Below are positions 47,101 to 61,343 of a stretch of 64,000 nt of DNA, one piece after another. The position numbers and the translations under genes are program-made. The notes under the pieces were generated by a model. The model made no database searches, was not told where the DNA came from, and saw only the letters and a program-made list of their open reading frames with translations. Numbering within the stretch: position 1 is the first letter of the stretch; each line of letters starts with the position of its first letter. The stretch is from the NCBI GenBank assembly GCA_032718565.1, contig JAVGVS010000017.1, positions 3,691,899 through 3,755,898 of the forward strand, written 5' to 3'. Origin of the DNA: Distichodus sexfasciatus (Eukaryota; Chordata; Actinopteri; Characiformes; Distichodontidae).

Positions 47101-50100
47101 CGCCTAGCCCAGGATTGTTTCCTGCCTTGTGCCTGTAAGTTCCCGGGATAGGCTCCAGTCCCCCCGCGACCCCAGTTGGGATTAAGTGGTTCAGATCAAG
47201 TCAAAGTCAAAGTAAACTTTGTCATCTCTGCTATATACTGTAGAAGCACACGGAGAGACGAGGCAACGTGGCTCCAATTTTAACAGTGCAAACTACAAAG
47301 AACAAGGAACAATGTAAGGCACATGGAATAAAATATATAAATAGAATATAAAATATACACTTTTATACTAGAAGTAAAATATAAGTGTAAACTTTTAAAA
47401 CTTTAAATAGCAATATCTGAGCCTATCCTTCACCATTTTCAACTCATTTGAACATAACCATGGCAAACCATGAGGTTTTATCTGATGGCGACTTTTCCCC
47501 CGTTGATTTATCTTTCTTTTTTTGTTTTGTTCTCTCTTGTATGGATGCTGACCCATTATTTCAAGATTGTGACACTTTTTTCGACACCCAGCGTTCTGTT
47601 ATACATTAGCTCCCTAAAATGCCTGTGTTGCCAGATAAATGCCATCCATGTTCCAAACAGGAAGGCAAACAGCTCCTTCCTGAGTCATTTCATAACTTGG
47701 AGACTGATGTAGATGAGAACTGGCTTTTTTGTTGCAGCTCTTTTGACAATGGCGTTTGTTTATCTGGACGTTTAGTTTAGCCAGAGGAGATGGTGTGCAC
47801 ATGTGGCTGTAGCTGTAGCCTTTGTAATTATTTGGGGAAAAGCATTACTGAGTAACCATGATCAATGTCAGAAACCTGACCGAGAAGGTCTCGAAGCTCT
47901 GGACATGTATCCGTTTGAGATATGCTTTATCTGTCTTCCTCTTACAGGACAAAACATCGGCTCTGAGTCATGGTTTTGATTTAGGAAAGGCAGCTATGGG
48001 CTAGCAGGTGGTCTCTCAGTCCCACATCTCGCCTCAGAATGGATTTTTCTCATCAAAAAATTTTGATTCACACATTACATTCGACTGAATTGCATGTCTT
48101 GGATGTGTTTAAGGCTACATTGATCATTGTTGGTTTTAGATTCAGTTTTCTGACAGCACATTTTAGCATCAATCTTAGATCTGTTTATAGAGTTACCAGA
48201 AACACCACTTCCTGTGTGGACAGGAAGTCAATACACAGTCTTCCTTCTCCTCCCATTTTAAGAAATCTGTTTCCTTGTATTATATGTGGAACAATCTGAT
48301 CCATCATGCCTTACGTATAATGATGATTCCATAAACAGCTGCAGGCTTTTAGAATTACTGATGACGGCGCGACAGGAAATCACACCAAGTTGGAGTTGGA
48401 GGTGACATTTTCTGTGAATTCCAGTAATACCCTTAAGAACATCTAGAAATTGTAAAAGCTGAAAGATGGTCTTAATGCCAACGTTTCCTGTGATTGTGAA
48501 CCAACAGCGCTGAACTTGTGGGGCAGCTGGTAGTGTAACGGTCAATAAAGGTCCGAAGGTCCTGGACCGATAAAGGTACTTTTGAGGTACTCATGAGTAA
48601 TGCACTGTTCCCAAGCACTGCCAAAAAGCTGCCCACTGCTCCTTCACACCGCTCCTGTGTGGTGTGGTGTGCCGTGTTCACGATGACAAATAATCACTCA
48701 CTTTTTACGGTGTTCTGTCTGTCATGCTCTCCTTTTTGTTCTGCTCATCCAGGGTCAAAGAAAAAGACTAAAGTCGTCAAGAACAATGTCAACCCTGTCT
48801 GGAATGAGGTTGGTTGCCAACACTTGGTTGTTACTAAACTATAGAGAAAGAAAAACTACAGTGTGATTATGTCAGTAAAGCATCATGGGTAGACATCCTA
48901 TTTTACCAAGTAGGTTGAGAAGTTGAGAGGTTTTAACTACATTAATGGATTCTTTTCTACAAATCTCAAGAAGTGAAATTATACTGCCTAAAAACTGAAA
49001 TGCAGTGGACATTGCATTAGTATTAAAGTGCCGGGAAGTGAAATGGACATCACTGCTAACCACTGAGGTCCTTTGAAATGTAGAATAAAATATAAAGCAA
49101 AACTGTAATTAGGACTGGGTGATATGCATCAACATATTTTTTCTACCCAATTTGCTTCATTAATTTATATTTACTCCTTTATGTTCTTATGTTAAATCAT
49201 TTGCATCGAATAGAGCGGAAACAACTTTATATGACAGGTATAAATAAAATATACATATGAACACATTTAAACATTAATGCAAGAAAGCCAGTTATCTGAC
49301 TGTGCTGAGGCAGTGTAGGTGTAGATACTTTGACTACTTTAGTAGATTTGACATTTAAAAAAATTTCAAGATTTTTTGTGATTTTTAAGCAATATTTTAG
49401 AACAAATGCACCATGGTAATAACAAGTGCAAGAAATACCACTCTGCCAACTGCTTCTGGATGGTTTTAAAGCAGGAGGTGGGATTCTCATTGAGGATGAG
49501 CCGCAATTTGCAGAATTTACAACTCAACTATGTTTAATGGAACCTTTTAAATTAATAGCTTTATGTCCAAGTCAAGCATTTAAGATATCATTCATAGTGT
49601 GACACTCTTATGTTGAATTGAAGTGATTCTCAACACCAGTACGCCGACATTTTCTAATCACTTCACAGTGATCTCTTTATAACATTTCTCCTCCGCTCCA
49701 TTTCTTCCTGTCAGGGTTTTGAGTGGGACCTGAAAGGAGTGCCTTTAGACTCCTCAGCTGAGCTCCATGTGGTGGTCAAAGACCATGAGAAGATGGGAAG
49801 GAACAGGTAAATGTGTCTTTCTTTCTGTTTGAGATGGACCACATACTAGCACTGCGCCATTTCCTCCTTGTCATCTTCCATTATGCTATGTACATATGTA
49901 TCAATATGAATTAGTCAGTATTTGCCTCTGTGTAGCACGGGAAATTGCATAGTGATGAAAAACAAAGCCAGGTACAGAGTGGAGCTATATTCATTGCAGG
50001 CAAACAACAGGAAACAGCGTCTAGGGTTGATGAAAGGGGTGTGTTAATAATAGAAATTTCGAGGCTATGTGCCTACAGTGACAGGATGGTATTAACTAAT

Positions 50101-53100
50101 TACCAAGATCGATCCATTAATCATCTGAAGGGAAAATGCTTTGTGCCAAAGTTTGTGTGTGTGAAAAACCTTCAGGCCTGTTTAAATGCATGTAGATATT
50201 TTTATAAACGCAGATTTTTTGATACTTTTGGGCCCTTAGTTTACACGTAAACAGAGTTTTAGCCACCTCAAACAGCTTTTTAAAACGCTGGATTCTGTGG
50301 AACAAGCGAAACACAGTTTTCTTAAACCGATGACTATTGCGCGTGTGACAGGCATGTCACCTGCTATTCACTGACGGAAAAAACCATGACGCAGGTAAAC
50401 ATTAAAGTATGGAATCATTTTGTGTTCTAGCGTACGGAGATGTTCTAACCAAATGTCATGTAAATGCAATTAAAAAAAGAAACTTATAAAAAATGTATTT
50501 ATTAAAATGTCTACTGTACATATGTGCAAACAAGCCCTTCATCAGTATGTTATTTCATTTGTTGGTGTCTATCAAAATCAGTCTCCTGTTAATGTTAAAG
50601 TTGACCTACTAGGACGACTTTCTAGCGAAATAATTTTATTCATTGCTTTTAGCATTTATTCACAAGGCTAATCCTCTCCGAAGGGTTAATTTGTGGGGCC
50701 CCGAGGGCTTATTTGTAAAGCTGTTGGAGGGGCCCCATGTGAATGTTAGAGTACCACCCCAACAGGTTACAGAATTGCTACTAAATTCATCTAGTGTTTT
50801 CTTTGGTGTAATTACATGCGAGTGTTATCCCAAAAATTAGTATTAGAGTATAAATCGTTGAGCTGACGTTCAGCATTTATTTCTCAAAGCTGTTTTTGTT
50901 GTGCTTATTATTTCATTAAGAAAGTTTATTATTTATCATTTATTTTATTTATATCACTGTCATTATACTCTTATATAAGCATATAAATGGTGTGGAAAAA
51001 TATTTTGTGTTTCTGTAAAAGTGAATATCAGTCGGTATATCGTGGATTTTTTAATCATCCAACTATTGACATCTCTTTGTAATGCACCATAAAGTTAGTG
51101 CTGCTGTTTGAAGAGGTCGATATAAATCAGAACCACTCGGTGACCATGATATTATACTGAGTTTATACTAGTTTTACAGCAGAACTATTTTGCTTATTTT
51201 GTTATTGCTTGTGTCTGTAGTGTAAAGTTAGCCGTTATTATGGTCTACTTCCAGGCCTGTGGAACATTCTTCTCCTCATTCCGCTGTATCACTGCTTATA
51301 AGAACATTGCAGAACTAAGTCTGTAGGGCCGGAGAATGTGCACAATAACCAGTGGCATTAAAAGGAGATGTGGCCCGTGGTGAGAAATAGCCTGTAAGTT
51401 AGCCAAGCTTCCAACTTCCTAATTATTCCCAAAGGTAAATCAAAGCCGCTCTGTGATTGTTCTAACTGCTGAACTAGTGCAATGAATCAGCAGGGCTTCT
51501 TGCTCTTTGGCAGCATAATAAAGAATTAGTAAATCATTTATTTATTCGACAAAACACTTTTAGAGTGATGTCCTGCAAGTCATTCTTAAGAAGAGAAGCC
51601 TCTTTAGTTTGGCTCTCTTATTCATAGGCTTGCATTTCCACTAGTAATGACCCGTTCCAGCAGGTATTGTTTTGTGTGGAATCCCCAGACGTACACCAAT
51701 CAGAGGCCATTGTTCCATCTGGAGCTATGGTCCTCACGTGTTTATGGCAATCAATCCAATTTTCTATTTTGTAACAATAAATGTTCACACTACGCAGCCA
51801 AAGTCGTTTTCTATGAGGCACCACATCACAGTTATGATTAACGGCACCTCGAAATGACATTCCGTCCAAAAATGGTCACAAGTTTTACACTGATTTTTTG
51901 AAAACTCTGACTTCTAGTGTGTGGCTTAATAGTTCACAAGCTGTTAGTATTTCTACAGCTTTACAATGGCATAATAACTCACCCCTTACCTACACAGATG
52001 TAGCCAAAAATAAACATAAAGTTCAACAAAACTGGAGCCACGTCGTCTCGTCTCTCTGTATATCTGTACAGTATATAGCAGAGATGACAATAAAGTTTAC
52101 TTTGACTTTGATTTAAACTGAGTTCAAGTATATCTTTAAAGTTAGTTTACGTAGACAGCATACTAATATCAAGGTACTAGTAGTATACTTCACTGATTCA
52201 GTAATTTTTGGAACTAAATATGTCCAAAGTTTATGAAAGTAAAAGTTAATGTAAGAGTAGTACAGTTGTATAACTAAGAGTAGCATACTTAGGGCCTGTT
52301 TACACATATGTGGATATTTTTATAAACACATTTTTTATACGTTCGGGTCTTTCGTATACATGTAAATGGAGTTTTAGCCACTTCAAAAGCATATTTTTAA
52401 AAACACCCTCCAAAGTGAAGATTTTTCAAAACGCTGGATTCTGTGGATGTGTAAACGAAAGGCCCAAATATATAAATAAATGTGTTTATAAAAATATCTG
52501 CATACATGTAAACAGGCCTTTTTTAAACTGAGTGTTGTGTAAACACAATTAAAAAAATATACATATAAAAAATAAACACATAAAAAAATATGAGTTTCTA
52601 AAAATATCAGCATACGTGTAAACAGGCCTTTTTTTTAACCGAATGTCATGTAAACACAATAAAAAAATGTATTTATAAATTGTATTTATAAAAATATCAG
52701 CATATGTGTAAACAGGCCTTTTAAAACCGAATGTCGTGCAAACGCAATTTTAACAAATAAATATCTTTTAAAAATGTCTTTATAAAAATAGCCGCCTATG
52801 TGTAAATGGGCCCTTAGTTATATAATTTTAGGCCACATTTTTGATGAAAGCATATTTTCATAAATCCACTAAACTAGTTGTTCAATCATTTTTATAGTGA
52901 ACTTAAGTTTACTTTAAAGTTAATTTATAGGTATCGGTTTAGGTTTTCATTTTTGTATTTGAAATATAATTTAACTGTACTGAGATGATATTTAATATGT
53001 CCGTGCATGTGAGTTAAGGTAATAGTGGCATTTGGTATCGGCCAGTACAAATCAAGTAATACTTAGAGGAATAAAATCAGTCTGTGCAGGTTAATAACAG

Positions 53101-56100
53101 TTTTTAATTTCACACATGTGCTATTTACTCTAAAATAACTCACCCTAAAGCTGACGTTTTATTATAAACTGGAGCATGACCATGTTTAAGATATAAGATA
53201 TTTACACTTAAACTTTCAAGGTTGGACTTTTTTGAGTGCCTGTTGGTTGGTATAAGATAAATGTCCTTAAATAAATTTTGTTCAGTACATCTCTGTTATT
53301 TATCTCTATTAATTACATAACACGTTACCTGAGAGTTTACTTATTTGTTTTCAGTTTAGAAGAAATGCTCTTGATCATACTTCTTTTTCGTAAGCGATGT
53401 CAGATCTGGCCTCCAAAGGTCATTTCAGTCCCCCTCAGTAAGGGCAACCTACGTAAGGAAGGTCACTTTGTGGGATGTTAAAGGTCATTCGGGACATCTC
53501 GGGACATCAAGCGGTGTGTTTTGAAATTGGGAAGGAGCAAGAGGAAGGAAGTCTGGCAAAAATGGAAGCAAGAGCGTGCAGGATGTGACTCACTGCTGTG
53601 AGCCCTGTCTAGCTTTAGTGTTGCACTGGGGACAGGGAAATAATCAGACCTGTTTATAAATTGATCTGGAATGTGTTTGTGGTTCTGTTTAGAGGAGAAG
53701 TGGCATCTATATTTTAAGTCAAATATTCTCTAGGGTTTATCCCCAGAATCACAATATACACAGGGTTTTACACATTTGTCGTGCATTGTGCATTCACCTA
53801 GAAAACTTGACAAAATGGCATTGAAATTAAACTACAACACTGAATTTTAAATAATCTCATATCAGCCAATAACATCAGTACATTGATTTATCCAATGCTC
53901 TAATTCTATTGCTAGAATTAAAATATTACTTTATAACATTTATTCAGCTAAATGAACTATAATATCCTGAAAACGTTATGAATCTGTTTCATATTTTTTT
54001 CTTCATAAAAGAGATGAACAGAATATATAATTTAAAAAGTAGCTTTACACATAACTTAAGTATATCCATGAAAAGTTCCTTTGCTTGTTTCTAGTAGAAT
54101 TTCTCAGCGTTTTCATGGGGGAGCTGCAGTTGAATGAAATGTTGAGTATATCGAAGCATGGTGACTAAAGGGTGAAGTGTGTGTGTGAACAAATGTTAAC
54201 TATAAGAGCTCCGTAATAAGGTGTGACGGTGTGTGTTTTGCAGGTTCCTTGGGGAATGTCGAGTCTCCTTAAGAGATGTGCTGAACTCCCCAAACCTGGC
54301 AGCTACCTTCACTGTGTCTTTAGTAGACACCAAGAAGAACAACACTGGGGTAGGTCACACTCCCAACACTGTCTTATTGTCATTCCCTGAAATCGCATAG
54401 CTCTGAGTCAAGTAAACACTCAGTAAGACGGATGAGAGGAAAGACTCTGATCAACACTCAGAGATACTGTGCTGTTTATTTTGATTGGGTCAAATGGATT
54501 AACAATTAATCTCTCATAAAATAAATTTCCTGTCTATGTTGTAAAATAGCAATATTGTCTCTCTTTAGCCTGAGAAACACACTTAGCATTGAGGCAAATG
54601 GCAACTTATTCTTTACCAGTCAAAAGTTTGACTCATTATTTCATCAACTCACTTTTAAATGCAGCAGAAATACAAGATGATGTGATGTGTTAATAAAAAG
54701 AGTTGGATAGATGGCTTAGTTGGATTGCTGTTTTTTTTCAATGATATAAGCAATTTCTTATACTTCAGTCTCAATGTATCTGTTTGTCTGAGACACACAC
54801 ATGGATTAGGGCTGCAATTATTTTGCTAATCGATTATTTGGTCTTTTTTCAAATAGTCAATTAGTTGGTTGTTTTAAAATAGAAAAAGAAAAATGTGCAT
54901 AAAAGGTAAGTTTTAATTTCAGATTGAAAATTACATTTAAATTTAACCTTATTTTTCAAATGACTCAAAGAATTGTAATATTTACATCTTTTTAAGACAC
55001 ATGGATTCAAAAGCTTCCTAATAACATTTATAGTTTGAAAAAGATCAGATGCTATATTAGCTTTATAAAAGATAATGTATTATTTATTAGATTGTCTGTA
55101 TAAATGTTTCATATTGAAACTATTGGAGATCTTAGGCACATACTTGGAAAGGGACCCCATCCTCCTCTGGGCGATCGGGTGCAGGAACATTTAATACACA
55201 AGTAAACATTAGTTCAAGATTAATTGTTAATTAATCATTTTTAAAGACGTGAAGATATGAAAGTAGTCCAAAGGATGCTTTCAAATCCTGATTTGTTGCT
55301 GGGGCCGCTTGCTAAGGTCCACTCAGCAACAATAAGCTAAAATGAGGGTTCAGCTGGTCAAGCATCAGCTCGGGATCAGCTCAGGAAAAACAGAAGAAAG
55401 AGAAGAGAGTTAGTGCGCTACACCTAACCTCTGGCAGTGCTAAAGTAACTATGTCAGCCTGGTTAAAAAGGGGGAGCTGGAAGGTAGCACAGACATGAGG
55501 GCTTCCAGGGGTCTTGGTGTCACGCCAAACGACCATCAATAAACTTAAGTGATCAGCAAGATTTGTTCTTTCTACTTAAGCCACGTTGTCTCGTCTCTCT
55601 GTATATTTGTACAGTATATTGTACACAGATGACAATGAAGTTTGCTATGAACTTGAAACCCCTAAAGAGGACAGCATTTAATTAGGTGATGGTGTCGCAG
55701 CATGCCTTGCTCACGGAGCTTGTGTTTTCTGCTATTCGTCGTTTGTGGTTAACAGTTACCTCCAGATTCACTCACATGTTGCGATAATTTGCCAAGACTT
55801 TAGCAGCACTGACTAATGGCCGAGTCGGATGTTGGAGGTGAAGTTCTACTACACACCAAACCACGCAAACTCCCAAATGCCTGTTTTCTGGAGTGTCACA
55901 TGATAGAAATGAGGGCAGTAGCACTTTTGTCTTTGGATGGATAGATAGATGGATGCCTTGTTAATTCCAAGGAAAATTTAGGGATTAATAAGCCACGCCA
56001 CCGTTCCGCTCACCCGAATCTCATAGTGAACGACGATGTGTGAAGTGCAAAGACAAAAGCACTACTGCGCTTGATTCTGCGCATAATCTGTAAGATAGTT

Positions 56101-59100
56101 TTGGACCCTTCACCAACCTGGCTGATGTAAAAGCTCTTCAAGCGTCACGGTTGCTCCTCACTTCAATGCCACTCCTCTCACTTTCTGCCCGAGATAAACC
56201 TAGACGCTGTGTTACTGTCATCTAAGTGCTGCTTCCTGCCATTGTGTATGCGTGTAAGTGTGTGTGTGTGTATGTCTTACCACTGAATGATGGAGGATAT
56301 AAAAGAAGGTGGAGTTGTCCCTCATATCTGTTTTGTATCCGTGTTCTCTGGAATAACACAGCCATGGGAAGTAACTGCTGGAAAGTGAGCCAGGGTGACT
56401 GTGTATTCCTCCAGTACCCGGACGCTGTGTACAAAAACAACATCTATTTTCCTCAACCTGTCCCATGACAAATATTCAGGCTTATCCAAGAAGGCACGAA
56501 TTGAATGTTTAGGGCTTGTGTCCACCAAACGCATTGGCAGCTTCTATTTTTAATACAAATAATATGAACTTGAGCATTGAGCGCACTAAGCATCTTCAGC
56601 GGAAAAAGTTTACCTTTTAGAACAGCGCTGCGCTCGTCGATGTTGCTTATCTATTGCTAGCCAATTAAAATCGAGGAAGTGGCGGGGCATACACTGTCAA
56701 GAACTCACTACAAGTAGCGGCGTATCTGGAGCAGCTGGAGAAGATTTCATGCACCCAATCTCGTCTCGAAGACGTGAGAATCTATTTCAAACGCTGCCGC
56801 TAAAGCTAAGATGCGATTTATCTCCATCTTATCGACTAAATTAGCGATCTCAAAGAAACACGTTGAAATAGGAAACGAACGCGGAAGTGCCCGATGGCAC
56901 TTTTCGTAACTTAGCAACAACGAGCGCTGAGAGAAAATGCTGAGAAAGCGATCTGGAAGTGAGATTTTGAGCGCTCTTAGCGGAAAAAGCGTGTTTGGTG
57001 GACGCAGACCCTTATTTCACTCATAATATTTACGTATTGAATTTTGGTGTTCACATAATTTTAACATAACGAATTGGAGTCAATGGGAGTGGTTCAATTC
57101 CGGTTTCAAGATTCCTTAACTGTCAGATATATAGTTATAAAAGTATAATGTAGTGAAATGCACTACAATTCAGTCCCAGTACTAATTTAAACTAGAAAGT
57201 AATAAATTAAGTTAAAAAATATATTACAAGAAACTTAAACAATATGATTTTTTTCTAGAATAGATATTTACACTATAAACAGTAACAGCGCATGTGCCTA
57301 TTTTGGGAAATGATGTATGAGAATGTGCAGTGTTATCTTTATTTATCAATTTTTTGTAATGTCATAAATGGCAGCTGGGTGACAGACAGAAAGAGTTCAG
57401 TGCTGGACAAAAGAAAGTACATAAATGAAATTCAGTCAAATATAATTCCTATTTATTTGTGACGCTCCAATTCTGATGTGTCATTTTAATCTTGTTAAAT
57501 AATTATTCCATTCTAATAGTGGCCTGACATTTTGTGTGTGTGTGTGTTTGTCCAGGCCACAGTGACGCTGCAGGTTTCCTACAGCCCTCCCCCGGGCATG
57601 ATGCCCATCTTTCAGCCTCCACCCCAGCCTGAGGCTCAACACACGCCCGTGGAGCTGGACACTGTCACAGGTGATGGCTCAGCAAGACACACACACACAC
57701 TAGTTTTATCATGATATTGTGGCCTTTTTACGTTTCTTAAATCAAAGCTGCAACACTTCCATGAAAGCATTTCTTCCTTATAAATGTCCTCACAAAGCCA
57801 CAAAAATCTGACAAATCATGGGTTTTCCTATCTATTAATGGACAATTGAGTCCTCACAAATACCTGAAAACCTCTATACACACACACACACTCACACACA
57901 CACGTACACACATACACACACTCAAGTTGCTGTGCTCCAGTAGAGAGTTAAATGTTCGAGCCTTAAAATTAGATTACTTCTAGAAGTGAGACATGATGGA
58001 AGACAGATGCAGCTTGTCTTCACGTGTTAAAGGGGCAGTTGGTAGTGTAACGTTTAGGGAGTTGGCTCCATGATCAGAAGATTGCCGGTTCAAATCCCAG
58101 ATACCGTTCCCAAGCACTGTTCCCGGGCACTGTCAAAAAGAGCTGCTCTTTCACAGATGGGTCAAATGCAGAGATCACCTTTCGTTGTGGTGCACTGTGT
58201 GCTGTGGTATTATCACAGTGACAAATAATCACTCGTTTAAAGGGGTGGCTCTTGGGAAGTTAAGACACTTTTAATGAGCCTGGTGAATAAGGAAGATGCA
58301 GTGAGAGCAGATTGTACAGTTTACATCATTTTTGTGAATCTCTTGGTGAAGTAATACTAGTAAATACTCAGTTCCCTCTGGGGAATTGGGCTTTAGCCTG
58401 CAGTGATGCTGAATTTTGCTCATCTGTTCAGTCTTCTCGTTGGACACAATGGGAGAGGAGGACACAGAGAGCATGCTGATGCTGGAGCCTGCTGAGGAGC
58501 CCGAACCTGTTCCAGGGCCTCAGGGACCAGAGACCGGGGTCCCAACAGCGCCACCTAAAAAAGCCCCTCCAACCTTTAACCAGGGCCTGAAAAAGAAGAA
58601 ACAAAGCAACAAAGCCCCACTCTCCAACAAACCCCAGGACCTACAGGTGAGTGTGTTTGCTTTTTGTGTGGCATTGTGTGGGAACAATTTTCAGATAAGA
58701 AGAAGATGACTTATTATGTTTATATTCTGAGGAGAAGAATATTTGTAATGAACGAACATTTATTTGAGAGTGTATGTATTCACAAATGGATCATAAATCC
58801 TGCAATCTCACGCTAGGCCACTAGAGGCTGACTTGTCTCCTGTTCCAGCTCCTTGTTGATGTTCATCCTAACGTGCTACATCTGTGTTTCTGTGTATTAA
58901 ACCCTAGTGTTTGTCTTGCATCTGTTAGAGGTATTTGGTTTAGTGTAGTTTCTGTTAATTTTTGATGAACTAGAATGAACTGGTGAACTGTCTCACAGTA
59001 ATCATGGCTAAGTTATGGTGTATGTGACAAGTCAGAATCAGTTTTGTATTAATTTCATAATGCATACACACTTTTCATCACATTACTATCTTGTTACTAA

Positions 59101-61203
59101 TCATCCACCAATAAGCCATAATATTATGACTAAGTACAGGTGAAGTGAATCACATTGGATACCTCATTACAAAGATGGCAGTGAGTGGGATATGTTAGGC
59201 AGCAAGTGAACATTTTGTCCTTGAAATCAGTGTGTTGGAAGCAAAAAAAGACCACGCTCAAAGATTTGAATGATTCAACAAAGCCCAAATTGTGAAATCT
59301 AGACGACTGGGTCAGAGCATTTCCAAAATTGGGTTGTTCTCAGTCATCAGTGATCTGGACCTACCAAAAGTCCATCAAGGAATGAAAACTGATAAACCAG
59401 TAACAGAGTCATAGGTAGTCGTGACTCACTGATGCACGTGACGAGCAAAGACCAACTTCCAACAATTTTGTAAAATACTGAGAATCTTCATTCCAAACTT
59501 GTTTTATTGAAATGGTTCATATCTCTTCATGAGTTTAAGTCCATGAACTGGACTGTCAATCTCTCAGGTACGGGTGAGGATCATTGAAGGAAGACAGCTG
59601 CCCGGCGTCAACATCAGACCTGTAGTCAAAGTGACCGTCGGGGGTCAGACCAAGAGAACACGGATCATGAAGGGAAATAATCCCTCTTTTGATGAGGTAC
59701 AATTTCACTCTTTTGCTGCTTCTATAGTTGTAGCGATTATAATAATTAATCATTTTTTTAATCTCTTTTTTTGCCACAGACTTTTTTCTTAAACTTTTAT
59801 GAGACGCCATCAGATCTCTTTGATGAGCCTATATTTATAACAGTAAGTACTGTTTTTTATTTATTTATTTATTTATTTTTTATCATGTAGCAAAAAGAAA
59901 TTTAAATTTGCTCTTATGACCTATCCAGGTGTTTGACTCCAGGTCTCTACGCACAGACTCTGTCATTGGGGAATTTAAGGTAGTTTTTAAGGTTTTCTAA
60001 AATTCTCTTTTGCCATCAGTGGTGTTCCTGCAGCAGTGACATCTGGCTGTGAATGAACACCGCTGTATTATTTCTACCATCATGCTTTGCAGGACTCGTA
60101 CAATGGTAATAATAACACTGATGCTCTTTTTTTACACGTCTTTTCTCCCAGCTGGACGTTGGCATGGTGTATAATGAACACAGTGAGTACTGAACTCTAC
60201 TGCTGTTACGGCTTGTAGTGTTTCCCAACTAAATTATTAAAACAGTAGCCTGGCTGTAGCTGAGTTACTTTTCATCATAAATGGTGTGAAAAGCTACAGT
60301 TTAACAGTGGCTTAAGCCTACAAAAATGATCAGTATAAGCTGCATGAGCTGGTTTAATGGATTTTAATTGCTGTGACAGAGCACGCTGTCCTCAGGAAGT
60401 GGCTGCTACTGGCAGACCCTGACGACCTCTCGGCTGGGGCAAGAGGTTATTTGAAGGTCAGCCTGATTGTCCTGGCTGCTGGTGACGAGCCACCGGTGAG
60501 TACGAGTGATGCTTTTATTTGGTGTGAAATAAGTTCTCCTGGAGCAGAATTTTGGGTGATGTGCTGGAACTCCATCTCCAGATTATTTTCTGTGGATTAA
60601 TCACTTGAACTGTAAATGCTTTAACAGTGTTGGGGAAGATACTTGTAAACAGTAGATTTTTAAGCTACAAGCTAAGCTACGGCCAAGCTCCGGTTTCATA
60701 CAGTAGTTCACTACACTACATGCTACAGAGAAAAAGTAGTTAACTATATCAAAGCTGCCACAACCACAGATTACTGCTTCCATCTTCACCAAGGTAGACT
60801 CCATCCTCCAACTCCAATTCGCAGCTGCTAAGCATGAGATGTGATGTAAGGCATGATAGTCTATCCACTCACACTTCTGCTAACTCAAAACCAATCAGAA
60901 ACACCTGGTAGTTAAAACACCTGCCATTGTAAAGCCTAAAAAATGATATTTTTTTAGTTTAAAATTTTTTGTTTTAGCATTACTACTGATAAGCTGCTGA
61001 ATAAAAATAGTTTTTAGTTAACTCTTCCTCAACACTGTTTTGAATCTCATTGTAGATGGATAAGAAGGACGGTATTCAGGAGAAAGAGGACATTGAGGCC
61101 AACCTGTTGAGACCAGCGGGACTCACACTCAGAGGAGCCATCTTCACTCTCAAAATCTTCAGAGCAGAGGACTTACCCCAGAGTAGGTGTCATCTTATAT
61201 ATA

Positions 61204-61284
<81 letters not shown>

Positions 61285-61286
61285 TG

Positions 61287-61343
<57 letters not shown>

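Larger units (their letters stand above)
44185..48752. other. dysf intron before exon 2
   Basis: Holds a decayed repeat at about 45995-46395, the unknown-class repeat at 46430-46640, a V-SINE at 46848-47195, a LINE tail at 47198-47282 and a family A SINE at 48524-48710. The rest is unique with no exon recognised. Confidence 0.6.
49807..54243. other. dysf intron 3
   Basis: 4.4 kb containing MITEs at 50175-50537 and 52292-52813 and a LINE tail at 52030-52116. The stretch 52820-54240 is AT-rich unique DNA with no exon seen. Confidence 0.6.
54350..57555. other. dysf intron 4
   Basis: 3.2 kb. A DNA-transposon fragment lies near 54805-54900 (agggctgcaattattttgct, aatcgattatttggtc). A LINE tail is at 55569-55655, a MITE at 56512-57011 and a T1 fragment at 57102-57330. 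An uncharacterised stretch at 55130-55560 contains gggaccccatcctcctctgg. No exon. Confidence 0.6.
57671..58431. other. dysf intron 5
   Basis: Contains the CA-terminated repeat at 57715-57925 and a family A SINE at 58031-58240. Confidence 0.7.
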
